Positions 50,019 through 59,688 of a stretch of DNA of 64,000 bases are shown here, one piece after another. The notes under the pieces are model-generated. The model was not told where the DNA came from, searched no databases, and saw nothing but the letters and a program-made list of their open reading frames with translations. Source of the stretch: an uncultured Oscillospiraceae bacterium. GTDB lineage: Bacteria; Bacillota; Clostridia; Oscillospirales; Oscillospiraceae. Positions within the stretch are counted from its first letter, which is position 1, and each line of letters opens with the position of its first letter. A program made the position numbers and the translations under genes. Where the stretch lies: assembly GCA_947589745.1 (NCBI GenBank), contig CANQCS010000004.1, positions 1 to 64,000 of the forward strand, read 5' to 3'.

Positions 50019-51512
50019 TTACAGGCACTTGGCGTAGGCGGCCTTGGCGCCCTGGGTGCGGATGAGCTCCAGCGCCTCGGCGGCGGCCTTCTCGAAGCCG
50101 GGGACCTGGGTCAGGTCCTGGCCCCACATGCGCTGGTCGGTCATGACGGCGTGGGTGAGAGCCGCCGCGTCGTCGTTCCGGTGCTCATAGTAGAACTCCA
50201 GCACAAACCGGTCGTCGGAGCACACATAGGTGTCGCCCTTGGGACGGCGGCAGACCAGGCCCTTGTCGTTCAGCTCCTGGATGTCGGAGGAGAAGAACGC
50301 CATGTAGGCGGCAAAGCTGGTGGTCAGGCACGGGGGCAGCTTGCCCTCCTTCTCCACGTACTCCAGGAAGCTGGGCATGTTGCGGGCCCGCCACTTGGAG
50401 GTGGAGTTCAGGGAGATGCTCATGAGCTCGTGGTTGATGAAGGGGTTGTTGAAGCGGTCCTGCACCGCGCTGGCAAAGTTCATCAGATCGTCCTTGTCCA
50501 GGGGCAGGGTGGGAATGACCTCCTCATAGAGCATCTTGTTCATGTAGCCCAGCACCGTCTCGTCCTGCATGCAGTCCCGGACGATGTCGAAGCCCGCCAG
50601 ATAGGCCCCCAGCACAAAGCCGGTGTGGGCGCCGTTGAGGATGCGGACCTTCCGCTTCTTGTAGGGGGTCACGTCGGGCACCACGATGCAGTTGAGCCCG
50701 GCCTTCTTGAAGGGCAGCTTGTCCTCCAGCCACGCGGGACCCTCGATGTTCCACACGCCGAAGACCTCGCCCACGTCCAGCAGGGGGTCGCTGTAGCCGT
50801 GCTTGGCCTCCAGCTCGGCCACCTCCTTGGGGTCGCGGATGCGGCCGGGGACGATGCGGTCCACCAGGGTGGAGCAGAAGGTGCAGTCCTCGTTGACGTA
50901 CTTCCGGAAGGCGTCGGAGAGCCCCCACTGGTCGATGTACTGGTTGACGCACTTGAGCAGCTCCTTGCCGTTGTTGTCGATGAGCTCGCAGGAGAGGATC
51001 ACCAGGCCGGACTGCCCCGCCTCGAACCGGGTCAGCAGCACCTGGGTCAGCTTGGCGGGGAAGGAGGAGGCGGGCTTGTCATCCTTCTGGCAGGCGGGGT
51101 CGTAGACGATGCCGGCCTCGGTGGTGTTGGACACCACGTACTCCAGGTCGGGGGACTTGGCCAGCTCCATGACGGCGTCATAGCCGCCCTCGGCGTAGGG
51201 GTTGATGGCCCGGGAGACGCAGGAGATGACCCGCTTGCGGTCCACCCGCTCGCCGTTCTCCCGGCCCCGAAGATACAGGGTGTACAGGCCCTGCTGGGCG
51301 TTGATGAGCTCGGTGAGGCCCTGGGCGATGGGCTGCACCAGGACGCACTTGCCGTTCCAGCCGGCCTTCTCGTTGGACACGTCGAACCAGTAGTTCACAA
51401 AGGCTCTGAGGAAGTTGCCCTCGCCGAACTGGAGCACCTTCTCCGGCGCGTTCTCCAGAATGTAGCCGTCGTAGCCGGACTTCCGCAGGACCTCATAGTT
51501 TAACTTTTCCAT
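50019..51512 (-). CDS. uxaB: Tagaturonate reductase (altronate oxidoreductase)
   Basis: Reduces D-tagaturonate to D-altronate with NADH. 497 residues, mannitol dehydrogenase long-chain family. VLQFGEGNFLRAFVNYWFD (27-45) includes the cofactor-binding turn, with VVSNTTEAGI near 128, and the catalytic polar residues around ILNGAHTGFVLGA (about 291-303; Asn and His). GGAGGT lies 9 bp before ATG 51512. First gene of the ten-gene minus-strand operon; a 15-bp perfect palindrome lies 33 bp upstream. Confidence 0.94.
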   Translation of the reverse strand: MEKLNYEVLRKSGYDGYILENAPEKVLQFGEGNFLRAFVNYWFDVSNEKAGWNGKCVLVQPIAQGLTELINAQQGLYTLYLRGRENGERVDRKRVISCVSRAINPYAEGGYDAVMELAKSPDLEYVVSNTTEAGIVYDPACQKDDKPASSFPAKLTQVLLTRFEAGQSGLVILSCELIDNNGKELLKCVNQYIDQWGLSDAFRKYVNEDCTFCSTLVDRIVPGRIRDPKEVAELEAKHGYSDPLLDVGEVFGVWNIEGPAWLEDKLPFKKAGLNCIVVPDVTPYKKRKVRILNGAHTGFVLGAYLAGFDIVRDCMQDETVLGYMNKMLYEEVIPTLPLDKDDLMNFASAVQDRFNNPFINHELMSISLNSTSKWRARNMPSFLEYVEKEGKLPPCLTTSFAAYMAFFSSDIQELNDKGLVCRRPKGDTYVCSDDRFVLEFYYEHRNDDAAALTHAVMTDQRMWGQDLTQVPGFEKAAAEALELIRTQGAKAAYAKCL

Positions 51513-51544
51513 TTCGATCTACCTCCGTATAATTTAGTGAAATA

Positions 51545-51559
51545 AATACGAATCGTATT
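51545..51559 (-). promoter_or_regulatory. Perfect palindrome upstream of uxaB, probable operator
   Basis: AATACGAATCGTATT, fully self-complementary about the central A, lying 33 bp before the uxaB start codon, within the expected promoter zone. No regulator gene is adjacent to name. Confidence 0.6.
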
Positions 51560-51697
51560 GGGATATTGGCCTTTCATCGAAAGACTCCCTCCCGCCGCCG
51601 CAGAGAAAGCGCGGGCATTGCAGCGTCCCGGCGGCAGGGGAGTTCTCTTCGATCCGATTCTCTTTCGGAAAATGAAACCGGTTCAGGGGGATACGGA

Positions 51698-51728
51698 AAA
51701 AAGGGGCACAGGTCCTGTACCCCTTTTT
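51698..51728 (-). terminator. Terminator of the kdu operon
   Basis: AAAAAGGGG-c-ACAGG / CCTGT-a-CCCCTTTTT, directly after the esterase stop codon. Symmetric with A and T runs, so it could work in both directions. Confidence 0.85.
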
Positions 51729-51729
51729 G

Positions 51730-52509
51730 TTACGGCTGATAGTGAAACCTGTGATTGAGCCATGTCTTGCACAAGGGAAGCCACGCCCGACAGATCTCGT
51801 CCGGCGTCTCCACCTCCTGGTTGCAGGTGGAGATGCCGTGCAGGCCGGTTTCAAACAGGTGGTACTCAACAGGGACCCCGTTTCGCTTCAGTTGTATCGC
51901 CAGCAGCAGGCTGTTCTCCGGCGGGACGCTGGCGTCCTGCCCGCCGTGCCAGAGGAAGGTGGGCGGGAAGTCCGGCGTCACCCGGTCCAACAGGTGCAGC
52001 TTCTCCCGCACCGTCTCATCCCCGCCGGACAGGGTCCGGGCGGACTCCTCGTGGGCGTACTCCCGGGTGCTGACCACCGGGTAGCAGAGGATCAGGGCGT
52101 CGGGCCTGGCCCGGGGCGGCAGGCCCAGCTCCGGGTCGCTCCACAGCGCCCCCAGGCTGGCGGCCAGATGGCCCCCGGCGGAGAAGCCCATGACGGCGAT
52201 CCGCTCCGGGTCGATGTGCCACCGCTCCGCGTTCCGCCGCAGGATGCACACCGTCTCCGCCAGCTCACGGAGGGGCCGGTAGCCCCCCGCCCGCTCCCCG
52301 CAGGAGTACTCCAGCACGAACGTCTGGTACCCGTCGGCGGAGAAGGCCAGGGCCGGCGCCTCCCCCTCCCGGGGGGAGCAATACTGGTAGGCGCCGCCGG
52401 GGCAGACCACCAGGGCCGGCCGGACCTTGTGGGCCCGGAGCCGGTCGGTGTCGGCGCGGAGATACCCCGTGACCCGGCTCTCCAGGGCCCGGAAGGTCAC
52501 TGCCTCCAT
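51730..52509 (-). CDS. Alpha/beta-hydrolase, probable carbohydrate acetyl esterase
   Basis: 259 residues, no signal peptide. Oxyanion region VVCPGGAYQYCS (about 34-45), nucleophile elbow GFSAGGHLAASLG (Ser near 110), Asp in WHGGQDASVPP, and His in GLHGISTCN. Resembles the BD-FAE/acetylxylan-esterase-like group in pectin and xylan gene clusters. Its start ATG shares one base with the kduD stop (TGATG), so it is translationally coupled. Likely deacetylates imported pectin oligosaccharides. The open frame continues upstream across kduD, but homology begins only at the ATG used here. Confidence 0.87.
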   Translation of the reverse strand: MEAVTFRALESRVTGYLRADTDRLRAHKVRPALVVCPGGAYQYCSPREGEAPALAFSADGYQTFVLEYSCGERAGGYRPLRELAETVCILRRNAERWHIDPERIAVMGFSAGGHLAASLGALWSDPELGLPPRARPDALILCYPVVSTREYAHEESARTLSGGDETVREKLHLLDRVTPDFPPTFLWHGGQDASVPPENSLLLAIQLKRNGVPVEYHLFETGLHGISTCNQEVETPDEICRAWLPLCKTWLNHRFHYQP

Positions 52510-53309
52510 CAGGGCTGCTTGCCGATGTAGGCCAGGATACCGCCGTCCACGTAGAGGATGTGGCCGTTGACGAAGTTGGAGGCGTCGGAGGCCAGGAACA
52601 CCGCCGGGCCCATCAGGTCCTCGGGCTCGCCCCAGCGGGCCGCCGGGGTCTTGGAGACGATGAACTGGTCGAAGGGATGGCGGCTGCCGTCGGGCTGCCG
52701 CTCCCGCAGAGGCGCGGTCTGGGGGGTGGCGATATAGCCGGGGCCGATGCCGTTGCACTGGATGTTGGCCTCGCCGTACTCGGAGCAGATGTTCCGGGTC
52801 AGCATCTTCAGGCCGCCCTTGGCGGCGGCGTAGGCGGACACGGTCTCCCGGCCCAGCTCGCTCATCATGGAGCAGATGTTGATGATCTTGCCGTGGCCCT
52901 TCCTGATCATGCCGGGGATGACGGCCTTGGCGCAGATGAAGGGACCCACCAGGTCGATGTCCACCACCTGGCGGAACTCCTCGGTGCTCATCTCGGTCAT
53001 GGGGATGCGCTTGATGATGCCGGCGTTGTTCACCAGGATATCCACGCCGCCCAGGTCCGCCTCGATCTTGGCCACCAGGTCCGCCACCTGCTCGTCGCTG
53101 GTGACGTCGGCGATGTAGCCGTGGGCGTCGATGCCCTTGGCGGCGTAGTCGGCCAGGGCCTTGTCCAGGTTCTTCTGGCTGCGGCAGTTGAAGACGATCT
53201 TGGCGCCAGCGCCGGCCAGAGCCTCCGCGATGGCGAAGCCGATGCCGTAGGCCGCGCCGGTGACCAGCGCCACCTTCCCCTCCAGGGAGAACTGTTTCAT
53301 CATGTCCAT
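52509..53309 (-). CDS. kduD: 2-dehydro-3-deoxy-D-gluconate 5-dehydrogenase
   Basis: Short-chain dehydrogenase that reduces 2,5-diketo-3-deoxygluconate to KDG. 266 residues: TGAAYGIG cofactor loop, NNAGI near 88, catalytic Ser, Tyr and Lys in SMMSELGRETVSAYAAAKGG (core SAYAAAK), and C-terminal GPGYIATPQT. Start placed at ATG 53309, 9 bp after AAGGAG; the ATG at 53315 would be only 3 bp from that site. Between kduI and the esterase in the operon. Confidence 0.93.
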   Translation of the reverse strand: MDMMKQFSLEGKVALVTGAAYGIGFAIAEALAGAGAKIVFNCRSQKNLDKALADYAAKGIDAHGYIADVTSDEQVADLVAKIEADLGGVDILVNNAGIIKRIPMTEMSTEEFRQVVDIDLVGPFICAKAVIPGMIRKGHGKIINICSMMSELGRETVSAYAAAKGGLKMLTRNICSEYGEANIQCNGIGPGYIATPQTAPLRERQPDGSRHPFDQFIVSKTPAARWGEPEDLMGPAVFLASDASNFVNGHILYVDGGILAYIGKQP

Positions 53310-53338
53310 TGTCATACACTCCTTATTGTCCGTATGGA

Positions 53339-54181
53339 TTACTTCAGATCGCTGGGCTTCAGGTTGTCCATGTCGTCGAAAGCCAGGTTCTCGCCCGCCA
53401 TGGCCCAGATGAAGGTGTAGTTGGAGGTGCCGCAGCCGCTGTGGATGGACCAGGACGGGGAGATCACCGCGTCGAAGTTCTGCATCACCAGGGGCCGGAT
53501 CTCCATGGGCTGTCCCATGAGGTGAATCACCGCCTGATCCTGGGGGATCTCAAAGTAGGTGTACACCTCCATGCGGCGCTCGTGGGTGTGGCAGGGCATG
53601 GTGTTCCACACGCTGCCGGGGCTCAGCTGGGTCAGGCCCATGGACAGCTGGCAGGTTTCCAGCACGTCCGGGTGGATGAACTGGTTGATGACCCGCTCGT
53701 TGGCGTTCTCGCTGCCGCCGCAGGGGCGGTGGTTGGCCTTGGCCATGGTGAGCAGGGTGGTCTTGCAGCTCTTGTGGGCGGGGCAGGACACCAGATAGAA
53801 CCGGGCGGGGGCCGCCGGGTCGGCGCTGGCGAAGGTCACGTCCTTGGCGCCCTTGGTGATGTAGAGGCAGTCCTCGTAGTCCATCTCGTAGGCCGTGCCG
53901 TCCACCGTGATGCAGCCCTTGCCGCCCAGGTTGAACACGCCGCCCTCTCTCCGCTCGAAGAAGAAGTTGGTGCCGAAGTTGGCCCAGATGTCGATGCCCT
54001 TGTCGATGGGCACGGTCTCGTTCACGGGCATGATGCCCATGACCACCATGCGGTCCACGTGGGAGTAGGTGGCCTGGACGGTGTCGGGCACATACAGGCC
54101 GGTGATGAGGAACTCCTTGCGCAGCTCCTCGGTGGTGTAGCGCTTGACGTCATTGGGGTTTGCGGAATAGCGAATATCCAT
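53339..54181 (-). CDS. kduI: 5-dehydro-4-deoxy-D-glucuronate isomerase
   Basis: Isomerises the ring-opened unsaturated uronate (DKI) to 2,5-diketo-3-deoxygluconate, in the pathway for products of pectate lyases and GH105/GH88 enzymes. 280 residues, two-cupin fold. Zinc motif CHTHERRMEVYTYFEIP (His, His, Glu) and HSGCGTSNYTFIWAMAGEN late. Second gene after the MsmX-like ATPase, upstream of kduD. Site GGAGGATATAACTG before ATG 54181. Confidence 0.96.
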   Translation of the reverse strand: MDIRYSANPNDVKRYTTEELRKEFLITGLYVPDTVQATYSHVDRMVVMGIMPVNETVPIDKGIDIWANFGTNFFFERREGGVFNLGGKGCITVDGTAYEMDYEDCLYITKGAKDVTFASADPAAPARFYLVSCPAHKSCKTTLLTMAKANHRPCGGSENANERVINQFIHPDVLETCQLSMGLTQLSPGSVWNTMPCHTHERRMEVYTYFEIPQDQAVIHLMGQPMEIRPLVMQNFDAVISPSWSIHSGCGTSNYTFIWAMAGENLAFDDMDNLKPSDLK

Positions 54182-54209
54182 CAGTTATATCCTCCTGGAT
54201 AAGATCTGT

Positions 54210-55289
<1,080 letters not shown>

Positions 55290-55342
55290 ACTCTTCTGTC
55301 TCCTTAACACATGATTTGTTGACTTGGGCCAAAATGCGGAGT

Positions 55343-55393
55343 TTTATAATTTGTAATTCTTTTATGGACAAAACAGTTAAAATTTGATACAAT
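55343..55393. promoter_or_regulatory. Back-to-back promoters with overlapping -35 boxes (kdu operon and AraC gene)
   Basis: Plus: TGGACA (55365-55370), 17-bp spacer, TACAAT (55388-55393) for the AraC gene. Minus: TTGTCC (55371-55366), 17-bp spacer, TATAAA (55348-55343) for the ATPase-kduI-kduD operon. The -35 hexamers overlap by five bases. Confidence 0.75.
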
Positions 55394-55431
55394 GAATCAA
55401 ACTCGCCGTGCGCAGCAAAAGGAGAGGGAAA

Positions 55432-56205
55432 ATGAATCAGATTGTCTATGTGGGGAAGCATTCCCTGACCATGCAGGTTTCCCGCCACAGCCACAGCAGC
55501 TGGGAACTGATCTACTGCACCAGCGGCAACGGAGAGCTGCTCTTCGACGGCCTGACGCTGCCCTATGGGAAGGACAGCGTGGCGGTCATCCCGCCCTTCG
55601 TCCCCCACTCCAACCGGAGCCGGGAGGGCTTCACCAACATCCACCTGAATCTGACGGAGACCACCCTGACGGAGACCGCGCCCCTGGTGGTGCCCGCCGA
55701 TCAGACCGGCTTCCTCCTGGACGCCTTTCAGGCCGCCTTCTACTACTACTCCAGGATCTCCCCGGACCGGGCGGTGCTGCTGCCGCTGTACGGCCAGCTC
55801 ATCGGGGCCTTCGTGTCGGCCCGGCAGCCGGAGGCCTCCCACAACAGCATCGTCCGGGAGATCGAGAACAGCATCCTCCAGAACTATCCGGACGCCTCCT
55901 ACGACCTCAACGCCTTTCTCCACGCCCTGCCGTTCAACTGCGAGTACGTGAAGAAGCTGTTCAAGAAGGAGACCGGCCTGACGCCGCTGCAGTATCTCAC
56001 GGAGAAGCGGCTGGACAGCGCCGCCCAGGCCCTGGCCATCAACTCCGGCAAGGTCAGCGTGGCGGAGACCGCCCGGCTCTGCGGCTTCAGCGAGCCCCTG
56101 TACTTCTCCCGGCTGTTCAAGAAGCGGTACGGCGTCTCGCCCCGCCAGTACGAGCCGGAGGAGTCCTCCTCCGTGTCAGCGGACAGCGTAAAGATCACGC
56201 TGTGA
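55432..56205 (+). CDS. AraC family transcriptional regulator
   Basis: 257 residues. N-terminal cupin (about 1-90, HSHSSWELIYCTSGNG and VAVIPPFVPHSN) and a C-terminal AraC helix-turn-helix pair (about 150-250: FLHALPFNCEYVKKLFKKETG, core CEYVKKLFKKE; VAETARLCGFSEPLYFSRLFKK, core CGFSEPLYFSRLF; VSPRQYEPE). Short C-terminal Ser-rich tail. ATG 55432 has AGGAGAGGG. Divergent from the kdu operon and sharing its promoter region, so most likely its regulator; also a candidate for the GH28/GH105 operon. Its last 11 bp overlap the convergent GH105 gene end. Confidence 0.92.
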   Translation: MNQIVYVGKHSLTMQVSRHSHSSWELIYCTSGNGELLFDGLTLPYGKDSVAVIPPFVPHSNRSREGFTNIHLNLTETTLTETAPLVVPADQTGFLLDAFQAAFYYYSRISPDRAVLLPLYGQLIGAFVSARQPEASHNSIVREIENSILQNYPDASYDLNAFLHALPFNCEYVKKLFKKETGLTPLQYLTEKRLDSAAQALAINSGKVSVAETARLCGFSEPLYFSRLFKKRYGVSPRQYEPEESSSVSADSVKITL

Positions 56206-57325
56206 GCCGCTTGACCTCGGTGTAGGCCAGGACGAAGGGGGCCACGCCCTTGGCGTCGTTGGCCACCACCGGCTCGGAGATGTAGTACTCGTAGGAGCCG
56301 TCCCGGCGGCGGTTGTTCTCCGGCCCCAGGCCCGCCACCAGGCAGATGCCGCCCAGGTTGAGCCCGCTGTCGGTGAAGGTCAGATATTTTTCCATGATGC
56401 CGTCGAAGGTTTTCTTGCCTTTGGCGGCATATTCTTTTGCCAGCACGCCCAGCCGCGCGCCCTTCAGCATGGCGTAGGCCATCATGGCGCTGCCGCTGGT
56501 CTCCAGGTAGTTGCCCTCCCGGCCTCCCTGGTCGGGCACCTGCCAGTAGAGGCCGGTGTCCCCGTCGGCGTAGCGGCCGATGGAGGCCATCAGCTCGGAG
56601 AAGATGGCGGCCAGGCTGTCCCGGTCCTCCCCGGCGGGCAGGATCTCCAGCAGGTCGGCCAGGGCCACGGCGAACCAGCCCAGGGAGCGGAGCCAGAAGT
56701 TCTTCGAGCACCCGGTCTCTTTGTCCGCCCAGAAGGCGGCGCGGGAGGCGTCGTAGCCGTGGAAGTAGAGGCCCTTCTCCTCCGAGAACATCCTGGCCCG
56801 GACGTTTTTGATCTGGGCCACGGTGTCGGAGCAGTCCCCGCCGCCGAAGCGCTGCTGGTACAGGGCGTAGAAGGGCTGGGCCATGTAGATGCCGTCCAGC
56901 CAGACCTGGTTGGGGTAGATGGCCTTGTGCCAGAAGTTGCCCTCAAAGGTGCGGGGCTGCTTCTTCAGCTGCTCCCCCAGCTTTTGGGCGGCCAGGCGGT
57001 ACTTCTCCTTGCCCGTCCGGTCGTAGAGCTGGAACAGCACCCGGCCCTCGTTGATGTCGTCCAGGTTGTACTTCTCCGGCTGGAAGGTGCGGATGCTCCC
57101 GTCCTCCAGCACAAAGGCGTCGATGAAGCCCTCGGCGAAGGTAAAGTACCGCTTGTCCCCGGTGATGCGCTCCATCTCCAGCAGCGCGGTGATCATGCAG
57201 CCGTCGATGTAGTTCCAGGTGGCGGGCTTGCCCTCCCGGATCTTCTCCAGGTTCCAGGCCGTGCGCTCCGGGCTGGACTCCTCCACCAGCCGGAGGACAA
57301 ATTGGTCGATTCTCGTATAATCCAT
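56195..57325 (-). CDS. GH105 unsaturated rhamnogalacturonyl/galacturonyl hydrolase
   Basis: Removes the unsaturated 4,5-uronate from pectin oligosaccharides by hydration. 376 residues, (alpha/alpha)6 barrel; catalytic Asp144 in NQVWLDGIYMAQPF, TWNYIDGCM near 36, RSLGWFAVAL near 213 and GNYLETSGSAMMAYAM near 272. No signal peptide. Its ATG shares one base with the GH28 stop (TGATG), so it is coupled. Products feed KduI and KduD. The 3' end overlaps the convergent AraC gene by 11 bp. Confidence 0.95.
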   Translation of the reverse strand: MDYTRIDQFVLRLVEESSPERTAWNLEKIREGKPATWNYIDGCMITALLEMERITGDKRYFTFAEGFIDAFVLEDGSIRTFQPEKYNLDDINEGRVLFQLYDRTGKEKYRLAAQKLGEQLKKQPRTFEGNFWHKAIYPNQVWLDGIYMAQPFYALYQQRFGGGDCSDTVAQIKNVRARMFSEEKGLYFHGYDASRAAFWADKETGCSKNFWLRSLGWFAVALADLLEILPAGEDRDSLAAIFSELMASIGRYADGDTGLYWQVPDQGGREGNYLETSGSAMMAYAMLKGARLGVLAKEYAAKGKKTFDGIMEKYLTFTDSGLNLGGICLVAGLGPENNRRRDGSYEYYISEPVVANDAKGVAPFVLAYTEVKRLTA

Positions 57326-58893
57326 CAGTCCACCTCAAATCCTTCCGCCTCAATATCGTCGTAGTGACCGGCGATGAGGCGCTTGCCGTCGGCGCCGGTG
57401 ACGTTGACGTTCCGGATGCGGATATGCCGCACGTTGTCCAGGTACAGCCCCAGCCGGCACCGCTTCTCGGCGAAGTTCTGCATGGCCGGCACGGCGGGCT
57501 TGGCGTCGGGGGCGAAGGAGATGTCGATGTTCTCCAGCACCACCTCGTCGATGGGGCTCTCGGTGAGCCCGTCGATGTAGCAGGCCGCCACCTCCGCGCC
57601 GGTGCAGGTCATGTTGCGGAAGGCGAAAGAGCCCAGGTGGGGCGTCCTGTCGTCGATGGGCAGCTTCTCCCGGCTCCAGACGTACTCGGTGTACCGGTCC
57701 GGGTCGCAGCAGTTGTACCACATGTTGATGACGATGGGGGTCAGCACCTGCTCCATTTTGATGTTGTCAAAGAGAACGTTGGTGATGACGCTGTCCTTGC
57801 CCCGGCCCCGGCGGGACTTGATGCGAAGCCCCCGGTCCGTGGCGCGGAAGTGGCACTGGGTGACGCTGAGGTTCTTGATGCCGCCCGCCAGCTCGCTGCC
57901 CAGGGTCACCGCCCCGTGGCCGAACTGCATCAGGCAGTTGCGGATGGTGTGGTGATCGGCGGGGGAGAGGTACTTCCGGGCCAGCTCCAGCTTGCCGGAC
58001 TTGATGGCGATGCAGTCGTCGCCCACGGAGAAGCGGCAGCCGATGATCTTGACCCCGTCGCAGCCCTCCGGGTTCACCGCGTCGGTGTTGGGGCTGACCT
58101 TGGGGGCGGTGACGAAGCAGTCCAGGACAGAGATATCCTGGGAGTAGAAGGGGTGGACGTGCCACGACGGGCCGTTAGCCACGGTGATGCCGTGGAGGGT
58201 GACGTGGCGGCAGCGGTTGAGGAAGATCACCCGGGGCCGGGCGGCGGGGAAGCTGTTGAAGTCCTTCCACCAGTCGCCGTTCTGGCCGTTGCCGTCCACG
58301 GTGCCCCGGCCCACGATGGTGATGTCCGTGGCGTAGGCGCCCTGGAGCAGGGACTGGTAGGCGCACCGCTCCACCCCCTCAAAGGTGGCCAGCGGCAGGT
58401 CCCGTCCGGTGACGGCATCCGCCGCCGCGCCGGGGATGATGGGATACCGCTCCCGGTCCGTGGAGCCCAGCAGGACGGCGCCCTCCGCCAGCTCCAGGGT
58501 GATGTGGCTCCGCAGCGACAGGGGCAGGGACAGGTAGGTGCCGGGCGGGAAGTAGAGGCGGCCGCCGTCGGGCAGGAGGTTGATGGCCGCCTGGATGGCG
58601 CTTGTATCCTCGTGAACGCCATCGCCCGCTGCGCCAAAGTCCCTTACGCTGATGCAGCAGGTTTCCGGCTTGGTGTTCAGATGCAGTTCCTCCTCCGCGC
58701 CGGAGGCGAAACGGATGATGACGGTGTATTCGGTGTCAGGTCGCAGGTCAAAGAGGGAAAAGACGTTGCTCTTGCCCCGGAGGACCTCCGCGCCGTCCAG
58801 CAGGACGGCGTACTCCTCCGGCGCTTCGTAGGGCGTGGCGGTATCCAGCTCGAAGCAGGCGCTGCTGCTTCCGCAATACAGGATCTTTGTCAT
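57325..58893 (-). CDS. GH28 polygalacturonase-family hydrolase (probably exo-acting, cytoplasmic)
   Basis: 522 residues without signal peptide. N-terminal FnIII-like domain (about 1-75) then the right-handed beta-helix beginning VRDFGAAGDGVHEDT. All four GH28 catalytic motifs are present: NTD (269-271), GDDC (291-294), GHG (325-327) and RIK (357-359). The FnIII plus helix layout is typical of bacterial exo-polygalacturonases. ATG 58893 has GAGAGG; an upstream GTG is not needed. Acts on imported oligogalacturonides; operon with the ATPase and the unknown membrane proteins. Confidence 0.94.
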   Translation of the reverse strand: MTKILYCGSSSACFELDTATPYEAPEEYAVLLDGAEVLRGKSNVFSLFDLRPDTEYTVIIRFASGAEEELHLNTKPETCCISVRDFGAAGDGVHEDTSAIQAAINLLPDGGRLYFPPGTYLSLPLSLRSHITLELAEGAVLLGSTDRERYPIIPGAAADAVTGRDLPLATFEGVERCAYQSLLQGAYATDITIVGRGTVDGNGQNGDWWKDFNSFPAARPRVIFLNRCRHVTLHGITVANGPSWHVHPFYSQDISVLDCFVTAPKVSPNTDAVNPEGCDGVKIIGCRFSVGDDCIAIKSGKLELARKYLSPADHHTIRNCLMQFGHGAVTLGSELAGGIKNLSVTQCHFRATDRGLRIKSRRGRGKDSVITNVLFDNIKMEQVLTPIVINMWYNCCDPDRYTEYVWSREKLPIDDRTPHLGSFAFRNMTCTGAEVAACYIDGLTESPIDEVVLENIDISFAPDAKPAVPAMQNFAEKRCRLGLYLDNVRHIRIRNVNVTGADGKRLIAGHYDDIEAEGFEVD

Positions 58894-58904
58894 AGTAAAA
58901 CCTC

Positions 58905-59546
58905 TCACTGGGCCGGCTTCTCCGCTCCCCTGTGGAAGAGGCCGAGCAGCAGGTGCTTCCCCTTGATGAGGAGCATATCGAAGCCGAGATAGAACACGCC
59001 AAACAAAACCGGCTCAACCCCCAGCGGCGGCGCCGCATCCACCGCGCCGGTGACGGACACGATGGCCAGGTTGATGACATTGTAGAGGCCGTAGATCAGG
59101 AACAGGACCACATAGCCGTAGAGAATGTTCAGGGGGAAGCTGACGTAGCCCTTCTTGGGGAACATCATGTACCGGCTGTTGGCCCCCGGGGTCCTCTCGA
59201 AGAACCGGAGCACCGGGTTGACCATCAGGTCCGTCACGATGCCCAGGGCCATGCCGGTGACCAGCAGCAGATCCAGGGTCCCGGACAGATAGCCGCCCAG
59301 GCCCCACACAAAGAAGAAGCACACAGCCCCGGCGAACCACGCCTTGATGAAGAGCAGCTTCACCCAGTCGGCGATCTTCAGCCTCGGCCCGGAGCGGTAG
59401 GCCCGCAGCTCCTCCTCCGACACCTCCGGCGAGTTGGACTCGTCGGCGTTGACCAGGTCGTCCACGGCCTTGGTCTTCAGCTTGTAGTAGTCGGTCTGCT
59501 TTTCGATCTCCGGCTTTTCCGGTCCGTTTTTCTTGCGCTTGCTCAT
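58905..59546 (-). CDS. Unknown four-helix membrane protein A
   Basis: 213 residues. A charged cytoplasmic N-terminus of about 70 residues (KRKKNGPEKPEIEKQT, then acidic), then four hydrophobic segments near 72-94, 101-120, 146-172 and 185-206. A conserved-looking loop TPGANSRYMMFPKKGYVSFP (core MMFPKKGYV) lies between helices 2 and 3. No ABC permease EAA loop and no known domain recognised. ATG 59546 has TAGGAG. Located 11 bp upstream of GH28, downstream of membrane protein B across a hairpin. One of four such proteins in this sugar ABC operon. Confidence 0.75.
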   Translation of the reverse strand: MSKRKKNGPEKPEIEKQTDYYKLKTKAVDDLVNADESNSPEVSEEELRAYRSGPRLKIADWVKLLFIKAWFAGAVCFFFVWGLGGYLSGTLDLLLVTGMALGIVTDLMVNPVLRFFERTPGANSRYMMFPKKGYVSFPLNILYGYVVLFLIYGLYNVINLAIVSVTGAVDAAPPLGVEPVLFGVFYLGFDMLLIKGKHLLLGLFHRGAEKPAQ

Positions 59547-59565
59547 GGAAACTCCTATCAGGCAG

Positions 59566-59593
59566 TTTGGGAGGCTCATACGAGCCTCCCAAA
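59566..59593 (-). terminator. Intercistronic hairpin upstream of membrane protein A
   Basis: Perfect 12-bp stem TTTGGGAGGCTC-atac-GAGCCTCCCAAA in the 142-bp spacer, 19 bp before the start of gene A. No T-run. It may protect or limit the upstream transcript. Confidence 0.5.
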
Positions 59594-59688
59594 CCTGTCA
59601 GCTATTTGGGGGGCATGGACCCAGGGCGCGCCGCGCACCGCTGCCGTGTGCGGAGCCGCACCGGATACCCGGCGGCGGCCCGTCCTTG

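Noticed and set aside
53310..53315. ATG 53315 as kduD start
   Set aside because: Only 3 bp from AAGGAG; ATG 53309 has normal spacing.
52510..53319. Upstream extension of the esterase frame across kduD
   Set aside because: KduD is intact in its own frame; esterase homology starts at ATG 52509.
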